Shown: piece after piece, positions 1 through 6,402 of the stretch | How positions within the stretch are numbered: the first letter of the stretch is position 1 | Layout of the letters: each line of letters begins with the position of its first letter | Source of the DNA: Spirochaetaceae bacterium | GTDB taxonomy: Bacteria; Spirochaetota; Spirochaetia; Treponematales; Breznakiellaceae | Reading direction: 5' to 3' | Length of the DNA stretch: 13,910 bases | Assembly: GCA_031278935.1 (NCBI GenBank) | Contig: JAITJK010000231.1 | Location: 1 to 13,910 of the forward strand | Notes under the pieces: model-generated | The model's input: the letters and a program-made list of their open reading frames with translations, nothing else | The model's database searches: none | Told to the model about the DNA's origin: nothing | Translations under genes and position numbers: made by a program

Positions 1-405
1 CAGCCCTTCCGGGATGATCTGCCCATCGAATCGGTGAATATGCTGGCCGTGGACGGGATGTTCACGGGCCGGGGCTGGACCCAGGAGTATTACAACAAGG
101 GACTCGCCTTATGGGAGAACTGGGCGGAACTCAGGATGCCCCTAGTTCCGGGGATATTGGCCTGGGACCTCCTCTTTTTCGACGCTGCGGCGGTGAAAGA
201 AAGCCCCTGGGCCTTTTTCAACACCTTGCAAATGGAAGATATGCGCTTTAGTTTGGGTACGGGCTTGCGCTTTACTATACCCCAGTTTCCCTTCAGGATT
301 GGGTTTGCCAAACGCTTCAAAGTGGTGGACGGTAATCTTGAGTGGCAGGAGGGTGGTATTGGGGGCTTGGACTTCGTGATTTCTTTTGTGCTATCCTCGT
401 ATTAA
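1..405 (+). CDS. bamA: Outer membrane protein assembly factor BamA (Omp85), C-terminal end, 5' truncated by window
   Basis: The reading frame is open from base 1 and ends at TAA, giving the last 134 residues of a larger protein. BamA inserts beta-barrel proteins into the outer membrane. What is visible is the end of its own 16-strand barrel: alternating hydrophobic/aromatic strands, the GLRFTIPQFPFRIGFAKRF block near residues 83-101 of this fragment, and a last strand ending in an aromatic (FVLSSY), the usual beta-signal of outer-membrane barrels. A gene for an OmpH/Skp-type chaperone starts 38 bases downstream, an arrangement known next to bamA in many Gram-negatives and spirochaetes. The POTRA domains lie outside the window, so another Omp85 member cannot be fully excluded. 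Confidence 0.85.
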   Translation, partial: QPFRDDLPIESVNMLAVDGMFTGRGWTQEYYNKGLALWENWAELRMPLVPGILAWDLLFFDAAAVKESPWAFFNTLQMEDMRFSLGTGLRFTIPQFPFRIGFAKRFKVVDGNLEWQEGGIGGLDFVISFVLSSY

Positions 406-443
406 CCAAAGGATATGGCGCAAGGGGTAAAGGGGGGAGAAGC

Positions 444-986
444 ATGAAACGCGGGGGACGACTGAAAATAGGGTGGCTTGTGGCGCTGCTTCTCGGCGCG
501 GCCTTCGATCTTAACGCCCAACAGCTGACCCGGTTTGCGGTGGTGGACCTTTCCCAGGTCTATATGGCCTTTTTCCGGGATTCCCGGTCAGTTCGGGAAT
601 GGGAGGAGCGCAGCGCCCTGGTGCAGACGGAAATCGACCGGATGAGCCGGGAAATTCAAGACCTAAAAAATTCCCAAGTGAGCGCGGAAAACCGGGGGGA
701 CCGGGAACAGGCCCTGCGGTTTGAACATGAGGCGTACCGGAAGTCGGAATACCTTAAAGAATACTATAAAATCAAGACCGCCGAATTGGAGGATCAAAAG
801 AGTAAACTCACCCAATCCGGCTCTTTCTTGAATCAGGTGAACAATGAAATCCGCCTTATCGCCGAAAGTGAGGGGTACAGTATGGTGCTTACCTTGAAAG
901 AGAATACCGGGATCCTCTGGTATAGCCCGACGGTGGATATTACGGATAAACTTATTCAAAGCCTGCGTTCCAAAGCAGGTCGGTAA
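444..986 (+). CDS. OmpH/Skp-family periplasmic chaperone
   Basis: A 180-residue protein. Residues 1-25 look like a Sec signal peptide: basic MKRGGRLK, hydrophobic WLVALLLGAAF, and likely cleavage after LNA before QQ. The mature part opens with the FAVVDLSQVYMAFF strand typical of OmpH/Skp. It continues as a charged, heptad-like helical stretch (about residues 45-125, the coiled-coil tentacle) and ends with NEIRLIAESEGYSMVLTLKE, the conserved C-terminal return strand of the family. Skp-type proteins hold unfolded outer-membrane proteins in the periplasm for the BAM complex, which fits the bamA end just upstream. I chose the ATG at 444 because AGGGGGGAG lies just before it. A longer frame from 342 would overlap bamA and lose the signal peptide. 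Length is normal for the family. Confidence 0.85.
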   Translation: MKRGGRLKIGWLVALLLGAAFDLNAQQLTRFAVVDLSQVYMAFFRDSRSVREWEERSALVQTEIDRMSREIQDLKNSQVSAENRGDREQALRFEHEAYRKSEYLKEYYKIKTAELEDQKSKLTQSGSFLNQVNNEIRLIAESEGYSMVLTLKENTGILWYSPTVDITDKLIQSLRSKAGR

Positions 987-1022
987 CGCCGCAGGGCTCG
1001 GCATGGGTCATCCCAAGCCCTC

Positions 1023-1030
1023 AAGGAGGA
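1023..1030 (+). promoter_or_regulatory. Strong Shine-Dalgarno site of mutS, badly spaced from the first ATG
   Basis: AAGGAGGA is a near-perfect ribosome-binding site but ends 27 bases before the first in-frame ATG (1058). An in-frame ATC lies at 1034, 4 bases after GGAGG. No ATG, GTG or TTG occurs in frame between the end of the upstream gene and 1058. The site therefore suggests that translation begins at or near the ATC. Confidence 0.6.
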
Positions 1031-1057
1031 GCTATCAGTTCTGTCCAAACCAGTCCG

Positions 1058-3757
1058 ATGTTGGAGCAATACCGGCGGATTAAACGGGAACACCAGGGGG
1101 AGGTGGTTTTTTTCCGTCTGGGTGATTTTTACGAAATGTTTTCCGAAGACGCCATCGAAGTTTCGGCCCTGCTGAATATCACCCTCACCAGCCGTAACGG
1201 TCTGCCTATGTGCGGTGTTCCCTATCATTCGGTGCGCTCCTACATTGCCAGGCTCTTAAAACACGGTAAAAAAATCGCCATCTGCGAGCAAATCACCGAG
1301 GCTGCCAAGGGCAAGACCCTCATCGACCGGCAAGTAGTGGAGGTTATCACCCCGGGAACCACGGTGGATGAGTATTACCTGGACAAGGGAAGCCCGAACT
1401 ATTTGGCGAGTCTGGCTACAGACGGTGGTAACGCGCTTTCCTTTGCCTATATTGACTTGTCTACCGGGGATTTTCATGTTACCGCCTTTCCCAAGGACGA
1501 GGGGGTGGAACACCTGCGCCAGGACTTGGAACGCCTTCAGATCCGAGAGCTGATTCTCCAAGAGTCTCTGTTGGAAGACTGTGGCCCCTTGGAGGGGGCC
1601 TTGGGAGACCGCCCCGGTTTAGTGATGAATCGCTGGGCGGATTGGCTTTTTGATCCTGAGCGCAGCCGGAAACGACTGGAGAAGCAGTTCGGCACTTCCA
1701 ATCTCAAGGGTTTCGGCCTTATGGAGGGGATGCCGGAAATTATCGCCGCTGGGGCCTTGTTGTACTACCTGGACGATACGGCGAAAACCCTGATCCCCCA
1801 TGTCCGGGCCATCCGGGTCTACCGGGATACGGAATACGTGGGGATTGACGAGGCCACCCAGCGGAATCTTGAAATTCTGAAAAACGTACGGGACGGGGAT
1901 GTCAAGTTTTCGCTCTTTGAAGTCTTGGATGAAACCCGCACCTCCATGGGACGGCGGCTGCTCAAGCGCCGGATCCTGCATCCCCTACGGAACCTAGAAC
2001 TTATCCATAAGCGGCTGGACCTGGTGGAAACCCTGTACCAGGATCAGCGGCGCTTAGGCTCCTTCCGGGAGTTTTTAGGGAGAAGCCCCGACTTGGAACG
2101 GCTCTGTTCCCGGCTTGCCATGGACCGGGCCCATGGCAAGGATATGTTGGCCATTAAGAACGCCCTGGTGCTTTTTCAGGCTATCCGAGCCATGGAGGAA
2201 GAACTGATCGCTGCGGGTATGCCCTTGAGCTTTGAAGCCGAGGAGGCCGCGTCCCTAGATGCTGCGGGCCTGCGGCAGCTCATGGAATTACGGGATTTGC
2301 TGGAAACCGGCCTTGCAGAAGACCCATCCATCCTCCTTACCGAGGGGAACCTGATCCGTGAGGGGTATAGCTCGAAGCTGGACGGCCTGCGCCGGCTGAA
2401 AGACGACGGGCGGCAGCTTTTGGAGGCATATCTTGAGGAAGAACGGGAGCGTACGGGGATTCCCAGTCTCAAAATCCGGTACAACCGCCTCATCGGGTAT
2501 TTCTTTGAAGTTACCAAAGCCCAGCTTGCCAAGGTCCCCGCTCATTTTATCCGGCGTCAGGGGGTGGCCACGGGGGAGCGGTTTACCACAGACCGGCTGG
2601 GGGAACTGGAATCGGGGATCAACGGCGCCTCCGAGCAGGTGATAGAGCTTGAGAAAAAGCTCTTTTTGGAGTTACGGGATACGGCCAAGGCCAGTTTGGG
2701 AGTCTTAGCCGCCGCAGGACGGCGTATGGCAGAGCTGGACCTGGCCCAATCTTTGGCCCGGGCCGCTACCATCCGAGGCTGGATCCGTCCGGTGGTGGAT
2801 GAGGAAAACCGGCTTGAGATTCTTGAAGGCCGGCATCCGGTGGTGGAAGCCCACGTACCCAATGGGGAATTCATACCTAATGATATACTCCTTGACGGCA
2901 ATGGTGTATCTTTTGCCTTGATTACGGGCCCCAACATGGCGGGGAAGTCCACATACCTCCGCCAGGCTGCGGTGCTGACGATCATGGCCCAGATGGGTAG
3001 TTTTATTCCCGCCCGGGAGGCCCGGATCGGAATGGTGGACCGGATTTACTGCCGGGTTGGGGCTTCGGACAATCTTGCCCGAGGGGAATCCACCTTTCTT
3101 GTGGAAATGAACGAGACCGCCTATATTCTGCATACCGCCACGGAACAGAGCCTGGTGATCATGGATGAGGTAGGCCGGGGAACCGGTACCAATGACGGCC
3201 TGGCCATAGCCTGGGCGGTGAGCGAGGAATTGCTTAACCACCTTAAGTGTCGTACTCTCTTTGCCACTCATTTCCATGAGCTGTCCCGCATAGTCCATCC
3301 GCGCATGGCCAACCGTTCCATGGAAGTGCTGGATCAGGGGGGAGAGATCATCTTTTTGCGGAAGCTCAAAGAGGGGCCTGCGGCGGAATCCTATGGCCTG
3401 CACGTAGCCCGACTTGCAGGCTTAAGTGAACGGGTTCTTTACCGGGCGGCGTGTATTCTGGAGCGCTTGGAAGAGAGCGGTCGGGCCCTGCAAGAGGTCT
3501 TGCCCCAGGACGCGGGGGATCAGGCCCTTCCCGCAGAGCCCGGCACGCCTTCGCAGTCTGGGGAGGCGTCCTTGAGCGCGCGATTGCTTGCCGAGCTTAC
3601 GGAGCTGGACCCGGACCGGATAAGCCCCTTAGAGGCCTTGCATCTGCTCCACACCTGGAAACAGTGGCTCACCGGAGCCCTTGCTCCTAGGAATCCCGCA
3701 AAGGGCCGAAGAACAGTCTCCCCGGAACACGGCCCATCTCTTTTTGAATCCTGGTAA
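1058..3757 (+). CDS. mutS: DNA mismatch repair protein MutS
   Basis: MutS binds mismatched or looped DNA as a dimer and recruits MutL using ATP. The 899 residues from ATG 1058 cover the whole family. The mismatch-reading Phe-X-Glu is at F24-Y25-E26 (GDFYEMF). Connector, lever and clamp regions follow through about residue 560. The ATPase has Walker A GPNMAGKST at 624-632 and Walker B IMDE with D703-E704, followed by the FATHFHEL signature. The C-terminal LDPDRISPLEALHLL is the usual dimerisation helix-turn-helix. The true start is probably earlier. The codons just before this ATG read Thr-Ser-Pro and match the conserved T-P-M at the MutS N-terminus, and the Shine-Dalgarno sits 27 bases away. 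An ATC start at 1034 would give 907 residues. The gene follows the ompH-like gene by 71 bases on the same strand and may be cotranscribed with it. Confidence 0.97.
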   Translation: MLEQYRRIKREHQGEVVFFRLGDFYEMFSEDAIEVSALLNITLTSRNGLPMCGVPYHSVRSYIARLLKHGKKIAICEQITEAAKGKTLIDRQVVEVITPGTTVDEYYLDKGSPNYLASLATDGGNALSFAYIDLSTGDFHVTAFPKDEGVEHLRQDLERLQIRELILQESLLEDCGPLEGALGDRPGLVMNRWADWLFDPERSRKRLEKQFGTSNLKGFGLMEGMPEIIAAGALLYYLDDTAKTLIPHVRAIRVYRDTEYVGIDEATQRNLEILKNVRDGDVKFSLFEVLDETRTSMGRRLLKRRILHPLRNLELIHKRLDLVETLYQDQRRLGSFREFLGRSPDLERLCSRLAMDRAHGKDMLAIKNALVLFQAIRAMEEELIAAGMPLSFEAEEAASLDAAGLRQLMELRDLLETGLAEDPSILLTEGNLIREGYSSKLDGLRRLKDDGRQLLEAYLEEERERTGIPSLKIRYNRLIGYFFEVTKAQLAKVPAHFIRRQGVATGERFTTDRLGELESGINGASEQVIELEKKLFLELRDTAKASLGVLAAAGRRMAELDLAQSLARAATIRGWIRPVVDEENRLEILEGRHPVVEAHVPNGEFIPNDILLDGNGVSFALITGPNMAGKSTYLRQAAVLTIMAQMGSFIPAREARIGMVDRIYCRVGASDNLARGESTFLVEMNETAYILHTATEQSLVIMDEVGRGTGTNDGLAIAWAVSEELLNHLKCRTLFATHFHELSRIVHPRMANRSMEVLDQGGEIIFLRKLKEGPAAESYGLHVARLAGLSERVLYRAACILERLEESGRALQEVLPQDAGDQALPAEPGTPSQSGEASLSARLLAELTELDPDRISPLEALHLLHTWKQWLTGALAPRNPAKGRRTVSPEHGPSLFESW

Positions 3758-3791
3758 ACCTAATAGGGTTATGGTTAGTTTCTCATACTTA

Positions 3792-3805
3792 CCACCTACC
3801 GTGGA
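3792..3805 (+). repeat. Copy of dispersed CCACCTRCYGTGGA repeat
   Basis: CCACCTACCGTGGA lies 35 bases after the mutS stop. It matches, within one to three bases, copies at 4585-4598 (minus), 5710-5723 (plus), 9140-9153 and 9157-9170 (plus) and 12730-12743 (minus). The outer CCAC and GTGG are complementary, giving a small imperfect palindrome. Confidence 0.6.
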
Positions 3806-4097
3806 CCATTTGCCATGGAGTCATAATAGGGCATTAGGCGAAGGGATACGGGCCTTAACCCCACCGGCGGGCGTGCCCTTAGGCATAGCGAGGCAATCTA
3901 GACCGTGGTTGTTCGACGCGGAATGACCCCTAGCCTTGTAGATTCAGGTACCCGAAGCGGCGGAACGCAGAACCTGGGTTATGCTTCGTTAGAAAAACGC
4001 CTTTATTCTTTTCACCTAAATTGATACTCTCCCTATTTTGAAAAATAATAAGTGGTTCCGGTTCGTTGGTTTTGTAATTCGTCTTTATGTACTATAG

Positions 4098-4129
4098 AGT
4101 TGTTTAAAAACTGAAGTTTTTAAACAACT
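4098..4129. repeat. Perfect 15-bp inverted repeat (first of three hairpins)
   Basis: AGTTGTTTAAAAACT (4098-4112) is followed by GA and its exact reverse complement (4115-4129). The element is AT-rich and stands out from the GC-rich neighbours. It lies between converging genes, so it could act as a terminator or be one end of a small mobile or repetitive element. Confidence 0.75.
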
Positions 4130-4143
4130 TCCGCTGAAAAATA

Positions 4144-4164
4144 GCAAAATGCGGAGCATTTTGC
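4144..4164. repeat. 9-bp inverted repeat (second of three hairpins)
   Basis: GCAAAATGC (4144-4152), loop GGA, then GCATTTTGC (4156-4164). The arms are perfectly complementary and directly abut the third hairpin, so the three palindromes look like one composite unit. Confidence 0.65.
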
Positions 4165-4205
4165 AGGACTTGTTCGATAACCAACCGGGTTATTGAACAA
4201 GTCCT
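4165..4205 (+). repeat. 18-bp hairpin followed by AT-rich tail, possible terminator (third of three hairpins)
   Basis: The arm at 4165-4182 pairs with 4188-4205 over 18 positions with a single G-U pair and a 5-base loop (AACCG). The sequence after it is AT-rich with a short run of five T (4212-4216). It may stop transcription coming from mutS, but the T run starts 6 bases after the stem and is weaker than in a textbook terminator. Confidence 0.6.
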
Positions 4206-4221
4206 ATATTATTTTTCTAAT

Positions 4222-4542
4222 TTATAGATAAAGATATTCAGTAACAGTGAATATCGCGGGTACCTTGTTCGGCAAGACTGGAAAGATTTCTGCATCCGCG
4301 AAACGTATTATAGGTGGTTTCCAGAACCTGAAGTTTCCCAATTCTTTTAACATTGCCTTCATTTCATTCAGAGAACTGACACCTTCGGACTGGTAATAGC
4401 GGCGTATTTCTCTAAATCATTGACCAGAGGAGACGAGAAAATTGTTTACAATGACGCGCCACAATACCTGAACCGGTAAAAACATCCGGGAGCCATCAGC
4501 TCCATGAAGGCCATCGTTACAGGGATAGTGGTGCTGCGGATC
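4222..4542 (-). pseudogene. Possible decayed coding remnant
   Basis: On the minus strand a frame runs from about 4542 to a TAA at 4222-4224, broken by one TGA at 4417-4419. The last 65 codons read like protein (for example NEMKAMLKELGNFRFWKPP and FPVLPNKVPAIFTVTEYLY). A second minus frame over 4375-4440 also reads protein-like, as if a frameshift had occurred. There is no ribosome-binding site or intact start. I do not recognise the family. The open stretch is short enough that chance remains a real possibility. Confidence 0.2.
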
Positions 4543-4577
4543 CTAAGTTCTGTCCGGCGATTCGGCGCCAGCCCCCG

Positions 4578-4598
4578 CTACGCCTCCACGGCGGGTGG
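4578..4598 (-). repeat. 21-bp form of the dispersed repeat, encodes PPAVEA-stop
   Basis: Read on the minus strand this is CCACCCGCCGTGGA followed by GGCGTAG. The same 21-bp pattern occurs at 9157-9177 (plus) and 12723-12743 (minus). Here it supplies the last six codons and the stop of the GntR gene. Confidence 0.65.
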
Positions 4599-5588
4599 CA
4601 TGGCCTGTGGACCGCAGGTGTGAGATTTGAAAATCCGGTGAATTTGTTCTTCCAAAAAAAGCAGAGAACCCCGTTCCACCTGATACCGGTAAAAGAGGGG
4701 CCCCAAGTGCGGATCCTCGGCGCTGAGTAAGGCGGCTTCTTCCTGGGAGGCAAAAAGTGCGTAGTTAGAGGGCAGAAGCAGGCGGTTGCAAGCCTGGATC
4801 ACCGCCGCGATGCCGTCACGATCCCCAAAGAACGCCTGCTTCACCGGCGCTTTCAGCTTTCCGTATACCCCGCAGGCTCGGAGCATCAGTTGGGCGTACC
4901 GTTCGCTGGCGGTAATGATCCCCAGACGGGTTTCCTCAGGCAGCGCGGCCAGTTCCAAGGCTGTGTCCGTAGCCACCGTCATAACCAGGCGGCAGGGATG
5001 ACTACCGGGGATCATCTTGCCCATAAGGTCCTGGTAGTGGGTGGAAGTGGTAACCACCAAGTCCACTGGGGGGTCAAAGTGACCGGGGGATTTCAACACC
5101 TCGTCCAAGATATAGGTGATGACTTCCGTGTGGGGCAGCTCGGTAATTTGACTAGCCATCACCGCCAGAGCTTCGGGGTTACAGTCTACAGCGGCCACCC
5201 GGACATGGGTAAGGGTTTCTTCTCGTTCCCGGATTTTCAGATCCAAAAATATCCGTAAATCATGTAACGAAAATGAAAGGCCCTGGACTTTATCCAGCAT
5301 TTCATCAATGTGTTGCAAGACTTGGGCCTTGGTACTCCCCATAGCCCCCTGAGTGGCGCAGACAAAGGTACCGCTGCCCCGGGTTTTGTGGATGAGGGCG
5401 CTTTGTTCCAGCATATCATAGGCGTGTTTGATGGTTCCTGGTGAAATACCGCTTTCCTTGGCCAGTTCCCGGACCGTGGGCAGCTTAAATCCCGCAGGGA
5501 TCTTACCCAGGGCTATGTCCCGGGTGATCTGTTCCACTACCTGCTGGTAGAGCGGTACGGTTTTACGGTGGTCCAGGGCTATACGCAT
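4578..5588 (-). CDS. GntR-family transcriptional regulator with an unrecognised two-lobe-like C-terminal domain
   Basis: A 336-residue protein. Residues 8-76 are a GntR winged helix: PLYQQVVEQI, then LPTVRELAKESGISPGTIKHAYDML as the helix-turn-helix and TRGSGTFV as the wing. The short tail-less YtrA-like layout is followed by a short helical linker (about 85-125) and a roughly 190-residue domain. That domain has alternating beta strands and helices (VRVAAVDCNPEAL, PVDLVVTTSTHYQDL, CRLVMTVATDTALEL, TRLGIITASERYAQL), suggesting a ligand-binding fold rather than an enzyme; the ligand is unknown. The ATG at 5588 is favoured by AAGGA seven bases upstream over a start at 5624. The last residues, PPAVEA, are encoded by a dispersed repeat also found at the end of the gene at 8545-9177. 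The gene stands alone on its strand, so it may regulate itself and the divergent lipoprotein genes. Confidence 0.85.
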   Translation of the reverse strand: MRIALDHRKTVPLYQQVVEQITRDIALGKIPAGFKLPTVRELAKESGISPGTIKHAYDMLEQSALIHKTRGSGTFVCATQGAMGSTKAQVLQHIDEMLDKVQGLSFSLHDLRIFLDLKIREREETLTHVRVAAVDCNPEALAVMASQITELPHTEVITYILDEVLKSPGHFDPPVDLVVTTSTHYQDLMGKMIPGSHPCRLVMTVATDTALELAALPEETRLGIITASERYAQLMLRACGVYGKLKAPVKQAFFGDRDGIAAVIQACNRLLLPSNYALFASQEEAALLSAEDPHLGPLFYRYQVERGSLLFLEEQIHRIFKSHTCGPQAMPPAVEA

Positions 5589-5611
5589 GGTTTCATCCTT
5601 AACATAGGCCC

Positions 5612-5626
5612 TATTGTAGCACAATA
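5612..5626. promoter_or_regulatory. Candidate GntR operator overlapping the regulator's promoter
   Basis: TATTGT-AGC-ACAATA is a perfect inverted repeat with six-base arms. It has the GT-N3-AC core known for operators of several GntR proteins. It overlaps the minus-strand -10 (TACAAT, 5613-5618), 25 bases upstream of the GntR start codon, which is the expected place for autorepression. Confidence 0.5.
5613..5621 (-). promoter_or_regulatory. Extended -10 promoter for the GntR gene
   Basis: On the minus strand TGCTACAAT gives a -10 box (TACAAT, 5613-5618) with the TG extension. No good -35 box is seen at 17 bases. Transcription would begin near 5605-5607 and leave a leader of about 18 bases containing AAGGA (5596-5600). 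Confidence 0.5.
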
Positions 5627-5709
5627 ACCCTTGGTAAAGGCAGGACTCTAAGCAAAATACCTAGATAAAGTCGCCGCGATGTAGTATATTATCCCTATAG
5701 CATCTGTGG

Positions 5710-5723
5710 CCACCTACTGTGGT
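5710..5723 (+). repeat. Copy of dispersed CCACCTRCYGTGG repeat
   Basis: CCACCTACTGTGGT lies in the 187-base divergent gap between the GntR gene and the first lipoprotein gene, 53 bases before the lipoprotein ATG. It differs by one to three bases from the copies at 3792, 9140, 9157 and 12730. Confidence 0.5.
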
Positions 5724-5775
5724 GGGCGAGGGTGGTTCTTGTATTAAAGGTGAACGTTGCTTTTGAGGAGTCTTT

Positions 5776-6348
5776 ATGAAGAAAAACTTGTATTGTCCTT
5801 TCGTTTTTGTGCTGACCCTGGCGGTCTTAACCGGGGTAGGTTGCGTGTCGTCTCCTAAGCGAGGGCCGGGGGTCCAAAAAGATCTGCCGGATTTCGTTAT
5901 GAATCCGCCGACCCAAGAGGACGCCCTCTTCGGTATCGGTACTGCGCGATTGTCCACGGTTAATCAGTCTATGCAGATGGCGGATGCCCGGGCCCGGCAA
6001 GCCCTGGCCTTCCAGCTCAATACCAATGTGCAGGCTATGATCACCGACTACGCCCGGGACGCCGGTACCGCCCAGAGTCAGGCCCACCTGGAGCTCGCGG
6101 AAATCGTGGGTCGCCAATTAACTCAGGTTACCTTAAGCGGCGCGACCGTGATAAAACGGGTGCAGACTAACGACGGCAGTTTCTGGACCCTTATGTCCTA
6201 TAGCAAGGCCGATGCGGCCCGGGCTGCGGCAGATATTATTGACAATGAAGCCTCCCGGTACGCGGAATTTAAGACCATGGAAGCCTTGAAGATGATGGAT
6301 CAGCAATTAGATCGGCTTAATACGAAGCCCGAGGTAGTAGACCAGTAA
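5776..6348 (+). CDS. LPP20-like lipoprotein
   Basis: A 190-residue lipoprotein. Residues 1-22 form a signal peptide (MKKN, then a hydrophobic run) ending in TGVGC, so Cys23 is the likely lipidated residue; spirochaetal lipoboxes are often this loose. The mature protein has the LPP20-type pattern: PDFVMNPP (38-45), then LFGIGTARLS, then a long alanine-rich helix (MADARARQALAFQLNTNVQAMI), then VIKRVQTNDGSFWTLMSYSKADAARAA. Proteins of this family are surface or outer-membrane-associated lipoproteins of uncertain role. GAGGAG at 5765-5770 fixes the start. The gene is followed by an intrinsic terminator and by a second lipoprotein that carries the same motif, so the pair looks like related proteins acting in the envelope. 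Confidence 0.75.
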   Translation: MKKNLYCPFVFVLTLAVLTGVGCVSSPKRGPGVQKDLPDFVMNPPTQEDALFGIGTARLSTVNQSMQMADARARQALAFQLNTNVQAMITDYARDAGTAQSQAHLELAEIVGRQLTQVTLSGATVIKRVQTNDGSFWTLMSYSKADAARAAADIIDNEASRYAEFKTMEALKMMDQQLDRLNTKPEVVDQ

Positions 6349-6356
6349 CTAGGCCG

Positions 6357-6387
6357 GGTGTGGGGAGGAATCCTCCACACCTTTTTT
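6357..6387 (+). terminator. Intrinsic terminator between the two lipoprotein genes
   Basis: GGTGTGG (6357-6363) pairs with CCACACC (6375-6381). GGA/TCC extends the stem around a GGAA (GNRA-type) loop with a single bulged T, and six T follow at 6382-6387. It begins 8 bases after the upstream stop codon and ends 15 bases before the next start. Either the genes have separate promoters, or the terminator lowers expression of the second gene. Confidence 0.85.
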
Positions 6388-6402
6388 GTTAAGGATGCTT
6401 CT

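Larger units (their letters stand above)
3758..4577. other. Long intergenic region without an intact gene
   Basis: 820 bases between mutS and the converging GntR gene. The first part (3758-3990) is GC-rich and holds a copy of the CCACCTACCGTGGA-type repeat (3792-3805) and a fragment resembling a GCGAAGCAATCC-type repeat (3884-3899). The middle (4000-4260) turns AT-rich and contains three consecutive hairpins (4098-4205). The last part (4222-4542) has a coding-like but interrupted frame on the minus strand. I saw no tRNA or other structured RNA gene. There is no obvious U-tailed terminator directly after mutS; the hairpins are about 340 bases away. Confidence 0.7.

Noticed and set aside
3080..3140. 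CCACC-TTTCTT-GTGGA near 3090 in mutS as another copy of the dispersed repeat
   Set aside because: The centre does not match the family and the codons are conserved MutS sequence, so the resemblance is chance.
2705..3403. 232-codon open frame on the minus strand
   Set aside because: It lies wholly within the mutS ATPase region, has no ribosome-binding site, and its translation has shadow-like composition.
4098..4205. CRISPR-like repeats
   Set aside because: The units are inverted repeats of different sequence, not regularly spaced direct repeats, and no cas genes are present.
4441..4452. ATTGT-TT-ACAAT palindrome as a second GntR operator
   Set aside because: Spacing between the half sites is 2 rather than 3, and it lies downstream of the gene with no promoter nearby.
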